10,263 nucleotides of DNA from Lentisphaeria bacterium UBA1724 (GCA_002315885.1 DCIO01000062.1:1-10263); one strand, 5' to 3'; positions 1-6,200 are shown, counted from the first letter of the stretch. The notes: generated from the sequence alone by a model not told the origin. Numbers and translations: made by a program.

Positions 1-120
1 GTAAACGACCATGACTTTTGGGAAATGCTCTGTTCCAGAAAAGAGCAGGTATTGGCACGACCTGCGGACGCAAACTGCTTGCGGCACAAACTACGCACTG
101 GGCTTGCGCCCGAGCGCAGA
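1..120. other. Non-coding left edge, no gene seen
   Basis: No reading frame here has a credible start, ribosome binding site or recognisable product. The short open frames that run through it continue into the tandem repeats to the right and read as repeat-derived sequence. One weak hairpin is visible, TGCTCT at 26-31 pairing with AGAGCA at 42-47 across a 10-nt loop, without a T-run. The gene to the left lies outside the window. Confidence 0.6.
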
Positions 121-302
121 GGGCGGCGTGAACGCCCGTACCGCCTGCGGCATGCATGCCAAGGGAATCTTCTTCAGGAGAGATTTGGGGGCGGCGTGAA
201 CGCCCGTACCGCCTTCGGCATGCATGCCAAGGAGCTCTTCTTCAGGGGGATCTTCTAGGGCGGCGTGAACGCCCTTACCGCCTTCGGCCCACACGCCAGG
301 GA
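121..302 (-). repeat. Tandem array of 68-69 bp units, 2.6 copies
   Basis: Three copies start at 121, 189 and 258, each with the same 17-base core GGGCGGCGTGAACGCCC. Units 1 and 2 differ at one position over their first 44 bases. They then share TCTTCTTCAGG before diverging. Units 1 and 2 each carry the perfect palindrome GGCATGCATGCC (149-160 and 217-228); unit 3 has lost it and ends early. Read in the direction of pyrB (minus strand), the core becomes GGGCGTTCACGCCGCCC and can form a GGCG-TTCA-CGCC hairpin. The array sits in the 3' flank of pyrB. A related single core occurs at 10220-10238. The unit has no coding character I can support. It is probably a dispersed intergenic repeat of REP type, which is inference. 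Confidence 0.85.
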
Positions 303-303
303 C

Positions 304-339
304 GGTCCTACCGGTCCTACGGGTCCTACAGGTCCTACA
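304..339. repeat. 9-bp minisatellite, four tandem copies of GGTCCTACN
   Basis: Four consecutive nonamers GGTCCTAC followed by C, G, A and A, ending 10 bases from the pyrB stop codon. On the plus strand one frame reads Gly-Pro-Thr four times, like a short collagen-like tract, and stops at 361-363. That frame is closed upstream by a stop at 256-258 and has no start or ribosome binding site, so it is not called as a gene. On the pyrB strand the unit is NGTAGGACC. Confidence 0.85.
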
Positions 340-349
340 GGCGCTGAAG

Positions 350-1447
350 TTACCGGTTATTGAGCATATAATACTGTGTGATTTCCTGGTCGCGGCAGAA
401 TATCGTAGCGATCAGTGCGGCGCGGATCCACATGCCATTTCGTTCCTGGCGCCAATAGACCGCGCGGGGGTCGTCATCGCAATCCGTGGAGATTTCCTGA
501 CGTCTGGGGAGTGGGTGCATGATAACGCCCTTGGGGGAGAGGTTCTTCAGATCATCGCCCGTGAACCAATAATCCTCGTGTTTATAGCTCATGGTGGCGC
601 TTTCACCGGGCTTGGTATCCCATTCGTCCTGGATACGTGTCATATAGACAGCATCAGCGTCCTTGACATGGCCCTTGAAGTCGTTGGTAATCTCGTATTC
701 GATGCCCTTCGCCTTCAGCATGTCCAGGATATCCTGTCCAATCTGGAGACAATCCGGTGCAGCGAAGATCTGCTTGACATTGTTATACTGCGTCAGCAAC
801 CCGGATAGGGAGCGAACCGTGCGTCCACGCAGCAAATCGCCACAGAAGAGGACCGTCTTGCCATCAATACCGCCCGTGTGTTCAAAAGAGCGTTCCAGGG
901 TGTAGATATCCAGAAGTGCCTGTGTGGGATGCTGATCTTTGCCGCTACCTGCATTGATGATGGGAACAGGACGTTCCGTGCGGGAGATCATCCATGCCAT
1001 CTGTTCCGCGAATCCCTGCATGGGCGTGCGCATGATAATCAGATCGAAGAACGAGCTGAAAGTACGGATGGTATCTTCCTTGGTCTCGCCCTTCATTTCG
1101 CTGGAAATGGAGGTATCTCGGACTTCAGCGGGTGAGAAGCCCAGAATCTGGCAAGCGGAGAAGAAAGAGAGGAAGGTACGGGTGCTAGGCTGGGTGAAAT
1201 AAAGCATCGCGCGCTTGTTGCGCATCAGGCTGGAGAGGAAGTCCATGCCGACCTTCGATTTAGCGATGCGACGAATCCGCGTGGCCAGATCGCACAGGTG
1301 GTCCAGGCATTCACGGTCGAATTGCTGCGCGATGACGCAGTGGTAGGGGCGTCCACTGGATTGCAGGAAATAGGGAGCGCGGGCTTCCAGGGGCAGAGAG
1401 CTGAAGGCATCCCAGCTCAACTCTTCCATCATACGACGTTGTGCCAT
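350..1447 (-). CDS. pyrB: Aspartate carbamoyltransferase, catalytic chain
   Basis: Catalyses carbamoyl phosphate plus L-aspartate to N-carbamoyl-aspartate, the committed step of pyrimidine synthesis in the cytoplasm. The 365-residue product has the family's catalytic set: S-T-R-T at 88-91 (phosphate loop), MKGET at 118-122 (the lysine of the 80s loop), MRTP at 139-142, HPTQ at 173-176, GRT at 208-210, TRIQ at 270-273 and HPLPR at 311-315. The TRIQ and HPLPR motifs separate it from ornithine carbamoyltransferase. It is about 55 residues longer than the E. coli chain, mostly from an N-terminal extension of about 35 residues. The residue after STRT is Phe where Arg is usual. The start is supported by AAAGGAG at 1457-1463 on the minus strand, 9 bases upstream. 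It lies 36 bases after argF on the same strand, probably in one operon. No regulatory chain (pyrI) is visible. Confidence 0.95.
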   Translation of the reverse strand: MAQRRMMEELSWDAFSSLPLEARAPYFLQSSGRPYHCVIAQQFDRECLDHLCDLATRIRRIAKSKVGMDFLSSLMRNKRAMLYFTQPSTRTFLSFFSACQILGFSPAEVRDTSISSEMKGETKEDTIRTFSSFFDLIIMRTPMQGFAEQMAWMISRTERPVPIINAGSGKDQHPTQALLDIYTLERSFEHTGGIDGKTVLFCGDLLRGRTVRSLSGLLTQYNNVKQIFAAPDCLQIGQDILDMLKAKGIEYEITNDFKGHVKDADAVYMTRIQDEWDTKPGESATMSYKHEDYWFTGDDLKNLSPKGVIMHPLPRRQEISTDCDDDPRAVYWRQERNGMWIRAALIATIFCRDQEITQYYMLNNR

Positions 1448-1483
1448 ATCCGAATTCTCCTTTCGTGAAATGAGTTGTATAAA

Positions 1484-2482
1484 TTACGCCAGCGATGCCA
1501 CAATCATGGCCTTGATGGTATGGAGGCGGTTCTCCGCCTCGTCAAAGACCACGGAGAAGGGCGCCTCGAAGACCTCGTCAGAGACCTCCATGGCACCAAT
1601 TTCCTTGGAAACCTCGGTGTTGTTGTCGTGAAAAGCGGGCAGGCAGTGCATGAAAAGCACCTTCCCTGCTTCCAGATTGCCCGTATTGCGGACCATATCC
1701 ATGTTGATCTGGAAGGGCCGCAGAAGAGCCAGACGCTGGTCGAAAAGTGCCTCCTCGCCCATGGAGACCCACACATCCGCATAGAGGATATTGGCGCCTT
1801 TCACGCCCTCCACGGGATCGTGGCTCACGGTGATCTTGCAGCCATTGCGCTTGGCATTCTCGTTGGCCAAATCCAGCAACTCCTGGGAGGGCGAGAGCTC
1901 TTCGGGACAGACATCCACAAAATCCATGCCGACCTTGCTGCAGCCAATCATCAGAGAACTAGCCACATTGTTGCGCCCATCGCCAACAAATGCCATCTTC
2001 AGCCCCTTGAGAGAACCCAGGTGCTCCTGGATGGTCAGGAAATCCGCCAGCACCTGCGAGGGATGCCACTCGTCCGTCAGGCCATTCCAGACGGGAATGC
2101 CGCTGTATTTCGCCAGGTCCTCCACCGTCTGCTGGGAGAAACCCCGGAACATGATGCCATCGAACATCCGACCCAACACACGGGCGGAGTCCTTCACGGA
2201 TTCCTTCTTGCCAAAATGCAAATCATGGGAATTCAGATACTCCGTATAGCCGCCCTCGTCGTGGACACCACAAACCGTGGCGCAGTGGGTGCGCGTGGAG
2301 CTCTTCTGGAAAATCAACGCGATATTCTTGCGGTAGAGCAAAGCGTCCTTCAAATTGGCACCGCTCTTCTTGCGGGCCTTCAACTCCGCCGCCAAATCCA
2401 CCAACCCAAGCACCTGCTCGTCGGACAAATCCAACAACCGAAGAATGCTCTTGCCATGAAGACCAAGTTTCACCAAATCCAT
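1484..2482 (-). CDS. argF: Ornithine carbamoyltransferase
   Basis: Transfers the carbamoyl group of carbamoyl phosphate to ornithine, giving citrulline in arginine synthesis. The 332-residue protein has SSTRT at 61-65, FRG at 112-114, HPSQ at 140-143, GDGRNN at 167-172, DVWVSMGEE at 236-244 (the ornithine-binding SMG loop) and HCLP at 279-282. DVWVSMG and HCLPAFHD mark it as an OTCase rather than an ATCase. The residue after STRT is His instead of the usual Arg. An upstream in-frame ATG at 2506 was rejected: AGAGGAG at 2491-2497 lies 8 bases before the ATG at 2482 and would be inside the longer form, and the protein aligns from MDLVKL. The sequence resembles the E. coli ArgF/ArgI and ArcB branch, so a catabolic role cannot be excluded. 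Its pairing with pyrB and the absence of arcA or arcC here favour biosynthesis. Confidence 0.95.
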   Translation of the reverse strand: MDLVKLGLHGKSILRLLDLSDEQVLGLVDLAAELKARKKSGANLKDALLYRKNIALIFQKSSTRTHCATVCGVHDEGGYTEYLNSHDLHFGKKESVKDSARVLGRMFDGIMFRGFSQQTVEDLAKYSGIPVWNGLTDEWHPSQVLADFLTIQEHLGSLKGLKMAFVGDGRNNVASSLMIGCSKVGMDFVDVCPEELSPSQELLDLANENAKRNGCKITVSHDPVEGVKGANILYADVWVSMGEEALFDQRLALLRPFQINMDMVRNTGNLEAGKVLFMHCLPAFHDNNTEVSKEIGAMEVSDEVFEAPFSVVFDEAENRLHTIKAMIVASLA

Positions 2483-2522
2483 AATCGTCTCTCCTCTAAA
2501 AAACATTTAACTGAAAACGGAG

Positions 2523-2552
2523 ATAATATAAAGGATTTATCAATAACCTCAA
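2523..2552 (-). promoter_or_regulatory. Candidate sigma-70 promoter for argF-pyrB
   Basis: On the minus strand, TTGAGG (2547-2552) and TATTAT (2523-2528) are separated by 18 bases in an AT-rich stretch, with the -10 box about 40 bases upstream of the argF ATG. TTGAGG matches four of six -35 consensus positions and TATTAT five of six -10 positions. Nothing resembling an ARG box was recognised. Assigned by eye only. Confidence 0.5.
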
Positions 2553-2572
2553 AATAACGATTCCAGGAAAAT

Positions 2573-2672
2573 GAACCACGAAAAAAGCGAAATAAGCGAA
2601 ATAAGGGGAATAGATGTTTAGGAATGAACCTTGCAGCTCTGTTCCGCCCCCTTTTCGCGCCTTTCGTGGTTC
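2573..2672. repeat. Imperfect long-arm inverted repeat after ldcA
   Basis: GAACCACGAAA at 2573-2583 is the exact reverse complement of TTTCGTGGTTC at 2662-2672. Inside these arms GCGAAA at 2587-2592 pairs with TTTCGC at 2653-2658, separated on both sides by a symmetric 3-base bulge. This gives about 17 pairs around a 60-base loop. The left arm also holds a direct repeat AGCGAAATA, twice. It begins two bases past the ldcA stop codon on the minus strand, so it may act as a 3' end structure or terminator for ldcA, or be a copy of a dispersed repeat. There is no strong T-run, so terminator function is uncertain. Confidence 0.6.
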
Positions 2673-2674
2673 CC

Positions 2675-3562
2675 CTATCCGTGGAGGACGGCGATAGCGC
2701 CCAGGGGGAGAGGCCTGGAGGGGTGATCGTGTCCCAGGGGGAAACCTGAGACCACGGGACCTGGGACGTACTGTGCGTAGTCGCGGAAGACCTCGGGGAG
2801 TTCCTGGGCATCCTCGGCATCGGTGAAATGCCCGAAGACGAGTCCCGCCAGGCGTCCCAGGATACCCGCGGAGCGCAGTTGTGCGAGTCGTCGGTCGATG
2901 GCGTGTGCGGGTTCGTTCACATCTTCCAGAACCAGAATTGTCCCTGTGAGATCAGGCAGGAACCGCGTGCCCAGGAGTGCAGTCAAAAGCGTCAGGTTGG
3001 TGGGGATGACAGCACCCTGCCCTACCCCGGGTTTCAGGATCTCCATGCCCCCGCACTCCAGCGACCACCGTCCCGTGGTGACCAGCTCCAGAAAGGCACT
3101 GGTTTCCTCTGAGAATCCCGGGCTGGAGGGCTCCCGTGCCCAGCTGGAACAGACCATAGGGCCATGAATCAGCCTCGTGCATCCAAAACGCCATGCCGCC
3201 AACAACAACGCGCTGGTATCACTGTAACCGCACAACGCCTTCCCCGAACGCCGCAGTGCCTCGAAATCCAGCTCCTCCAGCACCCGCGTCACGCCATAGC
3301 CGCCCCGTGCGGCCACCAGGAGTTCGCCGTCATATTCCTCGGAGACCAGCCGATTGAAGCCCCCTGCCCTGTCCTGGTCCGAACCCGCAAACCGCCGTGG
3401 TCCCGGGGTGCAGACGCACTCATCCGTATCCACGGTCACGCCACCGAATGCCCGCGAAAGTGCCGTTGCCCCCCGAGTAAGGGCCTGGGCTTCCGGCGCA
3501 TTGGAGAGAGCGAAGACCCCGATGCGGTGGATGGATATGGGAAAAGAAGGTGTCGATGCCAT
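2675..3562 (-). CDS. ldcA: LD-carboxypeptidase, peptidase family S66
   Basis: Probable L,D-carboxypeptidase that removes the terminal D-Ala from murein tetrapeptides during peptidoglycan recycling. The 295-residue length is usual for the family. Visible landmarks are an N-terminal IGVFALS strand, ARGGYG at 85-90, the nucleophile motif GYSD with Ser114, LEDVNEPAHAIDR from 212 with Glu213 as the likely catalytic acid, and GHDHPSRPLPLG from 277 with His278 as the likely catalytic His. The Ser-Glu-His order is that of S66. MccF-type microcin-resistance peptidases share this fold and motifs, so substrate is not settled. No signal peptide is seen, consistent with a cytoplasmic recycling enzyme. No strong ribosome binding site precedes the ATG at 3562, so the start is less certain. 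It is divergent from the TPR gene and 192 bases upstream of argF. Confidence 0.87.
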   Translation of the reverse strand: MASTPSFPISIHRIGVFALSNAPEAQALTRGATALSRAFGGVTVDTDECVCTPGPRRFAGSDQDRAGGFNRLVSEEYDGELLVAARGGYGVTRVLEELDFEALRRSGKALCGYSDTSALLLAAWRFGCTRLIHGPMVCSSWAREPSSPGFSEETSAFLELVTTGRWSLECGGMEILKPGVGQGAVIPTNLTLLTALLGTRFLPDLTGTILVLEDVNEPAHAIDRRLAQLRSAGILGRLAGLVFGHFTDAEDAQELPEVFRDYAQYVPGPVVSGFPLGHDHPSRPLPLGAIAVLHG

Positions 3563-3654
3563 TGTCCGATCAAAAATTTCCCGACGGGCGCACTTTCCCC
3601 CGGGGTTGCATTATCTTAAACAAAAGTCGCAATTCACATACCATAACGAATCTT
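3563..3654. promoter_or_regulatory. Divergent intergenic region, promoters not resolved
   Basis: This 92-base gap separates ldcA (leftward) from the TPR gene (rightward) and should contain both promoters. The right part is AT-rich. TTGCAT and TATCTT on the plus strand and GATAAT on the minus strand are possible elements, but no pair has acceptable spacing. The left part is GC-rich, with CCCGACGGGC and CCCCCGGGG. No ribosome binding site is evident in front of the ATG at 3655. Confidence 0.35.
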
Positions 3655-4656
3655 ATGAAGATTTTTCACAAATTCCTTTCTCTGATGCTTCTCTTTTCGG
3701 GAGCGCTCCTGATTGCGGGTTCCGCCATCAACCCCCTGGAGGACTTCGAGGCCTTCTCCGAGACCCGCGCCTATACCCGTGTTGCCGAGGAATGCCTGGC
3801 GGAAGAGGACTACAAGGGTGCCGCGAAGCAGTATCGCAAGGCCGCGAAGATCCAGACGAACGAAGCGAAGCGCGCGGAATACCTCTATCTGGAGGCCCAG
3901 AATCTCCTGCATGCCAAGAAAGCCCACGATGCCCTGACCGCATATCGGAACCTGCTGGAAGAGCACCTCTACAACATCCCACTGGAGCATGTCCTGGAAC
4001 AACTCCGTGAACTGGCGGGAAATTTTGAGCGCGGGGAGGGCACCTTCCTGGGCATCAAAGACAAGGGCATGGGCATTGACATTTACAAGCTCATCATCAA
4101 ATACGAGCCCGCAATCCAGCAGTCCCTGGATGACCGACTGACTCTGGCGGGAAAGCAGGAAGCCGACGGCGCCCTGGATGACGCGGTAAACACCTACCAG
4201 GAAATCATCAAGCTCATGCCCAACGAGCCCAATACCCGCTATGGACTAGCCAGACTCCTCCAGAAAATCTCCCTGAAAGGCGACAGCGATGGCTCCATCG
4301 TCCGCGCAGCCGTCCGTGAAGCACGGCGGTTCCTGGAAGTCGCCCCCAAGGACGACCCACGGCGTCCCGAAATCGACCAGCTCTTCCTGGAAACCAAGAA
4401 CCGCGAGGCCGCCCGTCTCCTGGAGCGCGCCGAGTTCTATCTGAACAAGTATCACTACAAGCCCGATGTCGCCCGCAGATACCTCATCGACCTCCTGAAA
4501 AAATATGACGACACCCCCGCTGGCGAGCGAGCCAAGTCGCTCCTGGAACTCCATTTCCCCGAAAAGGACGAAGTGCCCCTGACGATGGAGCAATCCGATT
4601 CGTCAGCCACCCCCGATGACAAGAGCAACGATACCGACATCTACTCCGAGGAATAA
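3655..4656 (+). CDS. Secreted tetratricopeptide-repeat protein, possibly BamD-like
   Basis: The 333-residue product starts with a clear export signal: basic KIFHK, then a hydrophobic stretch at about 7-21 and AGSA, with likely cleavage near 24. The rest is helical with TPR-like pairs near 39-68, 75-108, 160-190, 193-232 and 253-290, and an acidic, Ser/Asp-rich tail from about 303. The C-terminal part (LERAEFYLNKYHYKPDVARR, then LIDLLKKYDDTP) resembles the repeats of BamD/YfiO. BamD is an outer-membrane lipoprotein of the BAM complex, but this protein has no lipobox Cys, so BamD is only a possibility. The ATG at 3655 was chosen over one at 3550 because it begins the signal peptide and the longer form overlaps ldcA. 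It is followed 4 bases later by the LptE-like gene, suggesting an envelope-biogenesis operon. Confidence 0.8.
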   Translation: MKIFHKFLSLMLLFSGALLIAGSAINPLEDFEAFSETRAYTRVAEECLAEEDYKGAAKQYRKAAKIQTNEAKRAEYLYLEAQNLLHAKKAHDALTAYRNLLEEHLYNIPLEHVLEQLRELAGNFERGEGTFLGIKDKGMGIDIYKLIIKYEPAIQQSLDDRLTLAGKQEADGALDDAVNTYQEIIKLMPNEPNTRYGLARLLQKISLKGDSDGSIVRAAVREARRFLEVAPKDDPRRPEIDQLFLETKNREAARLLERAEFYLNKYHYKPDVARRYLIDLLKKYDDTPAGERAKSLLELHFPEKDEVPLTMEQSDSSATPDDKSNDTDIYSEE

Positions 4657-4660
4657 CCCC

Positions 4661-5194
4661 ATGAAAAAAATTCTGCCACTGCTGGCTTTGGTCGCGCTCC
4701 TGGGAATGACGGCATCCTGCGCCCGATACCATTTCGGCTGCAATCTCCCGAAAAATCAACGGGATATCGCGGTGCTGGACATCCAGAACCTCACCTCCGA
4801 AGCCGCATTGACCGCGCTTCTCCAGGACGCCATGCGGGAACGAGTCATCAACACCCCCGGCATCAAGCTGGTAGGGGAGGGCGATGCCACATTGGCGCTC
4901 TCCGCAAAAATCACCGACCTGGAGCAGAATCGCACCGCCAGCGCCAAGACCCGCGATAAGCGAGCCAGCCATGACGACAGCGACTCCTACCAGACCGTCC
5001 TCTACCGCCTGACCATGAAGTGCCAATACACCGCGGCACCGACCCGGGAAAATTGCATCCCCCGCCAGGGTGAAATCGAAGCCACTGCGGATGTGCCGCA
5101 CATGCCCGATCTGGCCATGGCACAGCAGGCCGCTCTGAAGCAACTGGCGCGGGATGCCGCCATGCAGATTCTCAACGCAGTCTGCGAGGAGTAG
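4661..5194 (+). CDS. lptE: LptE-like outer-membrane lipoprotein
   Basis: Likely the LptE partner of LptD, which inserts lipopolysaccharide into the outer membrane. The 177-residue precursor has a lipoprotein signal (MKKI, hydrophobic core, MTASC), making Cys20 the probable lipidated residue. Right after it comes ARYHFGCNLP, matching the GYHF-G opening of LptE-family proteins. AVLDIQNLTSEAALTALLQD then fits the family's strand-helix pattern (I-x-I/V-x-x-F/I-x-N-x-T). The tail contains a helical segment ending in Cys. GAGGA at 4648-4652 lies 8 bases before the ATG at 4661. Sequence conservation in LptE is low, so the call depends on the N-terminal pattern and the lipobox. Gaps to its neighbours are only 4 bases upstream and 1 base downstream, so it is co-transcribed with the TPR gene and ispF. 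Confidence 0.7.
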   Translation: MKKILPLLALVALLGMTASCARYHFGCNLPKNQRDIAVLDIQNLTSEAALTALLQDAMRERVINTPGIKLVGEGDATLALSAKITDLEQNRTASAKTRDKRASHDDSDSYQTVLYRLTMKCQYTAAPTRENCIPRQGEIEATADVPHMPDLAMAQQAALKQLARDAAMQILNAVCEE

Positions 5195-5195
5195 C

Positions 5196-5690
5196 ATGCC
5201 CGATTGCAATCTCCGCATCGGACAGGGATACGACGTCCACCCACTGGCGCCTGGCCGAAAACTCATGCTCGGCGGCGTGGAAATCCCCACGGAGGACAAC
5301 CGAGGGACGCTGGGACACTCCGACGGCGATCCACTCATCCACGCCGTCATTGACGCCATCTTGGGCTCCCTGGCCCTCGGGGACATCGGAAAGTGGTTCC
5401 CCGATACGGATCCCCAATGGAAGGACGCCAGCAGCGCAAATCTCCTGCAAGCCGTCCTGAATGACGAAAGGCTCCAGAATTGGTCGTTGGTCAATCTGGA
5501 CTGCACCGTCATCCTTGCCAAACCGAAGCTGTCGAAATTCATCCCCGCAATCCAGGAAAACCTCGCGGGACTCCTGAAAACCACCCCCGACCGCATTGCC
5601 GTCAAGGCAAAATCCAACAACGGCATTGCGTCAATCGGGCAGGGCGATGCCGTGGCAGCCATGGTCGCCCTGCTGGCAGAAATTTCCTAA
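5196..5690 (+). CDS. ispF: 2-C-methyl-D-erythritol 2,4-cyclodiphosphate synthase
   Basis: Converts CDP-methylerythritol 2-phosphate to the cyclodiphosphate in the non-mevalonate isoprenoid pathway. The protein has 164 residues, normal for the family. RIGQGYDVHPL at 7-17 supplies zinc ligands Asp13 and His15. GHSDGD at 40-45 and His49 complete the site, and GDIGKWFPDTDP at 62-73 is the other signature. The C-terminal motif is unusual. Where E. coli has ATTTEKLGFTGRGEG, this protein reads AKSNNGIASIGQGDA from 138. Asn142 therefore stands where the metal-binding Glu135 is expected, and Gln149 and Asp151 replace Arg142 and Glu144. AGGAG at 5187-5191 and the conserved domain starting near residue 7 support the ATG at 5196, one base after lptE. 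No ispD is present in the window. Confidence 0.93.
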   Translation: MPDCNLRIGQGYDVHPLAPGRKLMLGGVEIPTEDNRGTLGHSDGDPLIHAVIDAILGSLALGDIGKWFPDTDPQWKDASSANLLQAVLNDERLQNWSLVNLDCTVILAKPKLSKFIPAIQENLAGLLKTTPDRIAVKAKSNNGIASIGQGDAVAAMVALLAEIS

Positions 5691-5721
5691 ACTCAATACA
5701 ACCACAATCTGGAGAAGCAAA

Positions 5722-6087
5722 ATGAAAAAATACACCAAAGAACACCAGTGGATTGAACTCGCAGCAGACGGCACCGCAAAAGTCGGCATCACCAAATTCG
5801 CCGCCGAAGAACTGGGCGAAGTCACCTTCGTGGAATTGCCATCCGTGGAAAAGACCGTCCACGGCGGCGAACAGCTCTGCGTGGTGGAGTCCGTCAAGGC
5901 CGCCAGCGATGTCTTCATGCCTGTCACGGGAAATATCGCCGAGGTCAATTCCGCGCTGGATGCCGACCCCGCTCCCGTGAACGATGATCCCGAAGGCGCG
6001 GGCTGGATTTGCGTCGTCAAGGACGTCAATGCAGGTGATTTGGCTGCGCTGATGGACGCGGATGCCTACGCCGCGTTCTGCAAGTAA
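5722..6087 (+). CDS. gcvH: Glycine cleavage system H protein
   Basis: Small lipoyl carrier that shuttles the aminomethyl group between the P and T proteins in glycine breakdown; GcvH can also take part in lipoate transfer. The 121-residue protein is the usual size, with the KYTKEHQWIEL opening, GEVTFVELP at 32-40, and the lipoylation motif VVESVKAASD at 54-63, in which Lys59 is the attachment site. It ends with GWICVVK and a helical tail. GGAG at 5711-5714 precedes the ATG at 5722. It follows ispF by 31 bases and probably ends that operon. gcvT, gcvP and lipoyl-transfer genes are not in the window, so this is a stand-alone gcvH. Confidence 0.95.
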   Translation: MKKYTKEHQWIELAADGTAKVGITKFAAEELGEVTFVELPSVEKTVHGGEQLCVVESVKAASDVFMPVTGNIAEVNSALDADPAPVNDDPEGAGWICVVKDVNAGDLAALMDADAYAAFCK

Positions 6088-6099
6088 ATCCGCAAATAC

Positions 6100-6127
6100 T
6101 TGAAAATCGGTCCTAATCGTTTATATT
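6100..6127 (+). promoter_or_regulatory. Candidate sigma-70 promoter for rpmH cluster
   Basis: TTGAAA at 6100-6105 and TATATT at 6122-6127 are 16 bases apart; an alternative -10, ATATTA, gives 17. TTGAAA matches four of six and TATATT five of six consensus positions. Transcription would begin near 6134, giving a leader of about 65 bases before rpmH, which is reasonable for a ribosomal protein operon. The -10 box lies inside the loop of the hairpin at 6103-6159. Confidence 0.6.
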
Positions 6128-6159
6128 AAGCGACTTGCCAAAGTAGGCACCGATTTTTT
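6103..6159 (+). terminator. Possible terminator hairpin after gcvH, enclosing a -10 box
   Basis: AAAATCGGT (6103-6111) is the exact reverse complement of ACCGATTTT (6149-6157), followed by two more T residues. The 9-bp stem has a 37-base loop, long and AT-rich for a standard terminator. A smaller hairpin, TGCC-AAAGTA-GGCA at 6136-6149, competes with it. It could end the ispF-gcvH transcript or shape the rpmH leader. Confidence 0.4.
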
Positions 6160-6200
6160 ACCATAGTTCGTATCCACCTCTTTTAGAAGGAATTACTACC

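Noticed and set aside
25..258. Short open frames across the left-end repeats, with repeated peptides such as GRRERPYRLRHACQG
   Set aside because: The peptides come from the 68-bp repeat read in different frames. No ribosome binding site and no independent coding signal.
121..302. CRISPR array
   Set aside because: The repeated part takes up most of each 68-bp unit, the supposed spacers also resemble one another, and no cas genes are present.
1475..2557. A 360-codon open frame on the plus strand, antisense to argF
   Set aside because: The minus strand here encodes an unmistakable ornithine carbamoyltransferase. The antisense frame has no recognisable domain and is a by-product of codon bias.
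4484..5662. A 392-codon open frame on the minus strand, opposite the TPR gene end, lptE and ispF
   Set aside because: It runs antisense across three genes with clear family motifs and signals, and has no ribosome binding site or homology I can see.
6170..6178. GTATCCACC as a DnaA box near rpmH, suggesting a replication origin
   Set aside because: Two mismatches to TTATCCACA, a single site, and no dnaA or dnaN in the window. The rpmH cluster alone does not prove an origin.
6088..6200. Glycine riboswitch or ribosomal leader element between gcvH and rpmH
   Set aside because: A glycine riboswitch would precede glycine genes, not follow gcvH, and no tandem aptamer pattern is visible. Only the inverted repeat is supported.
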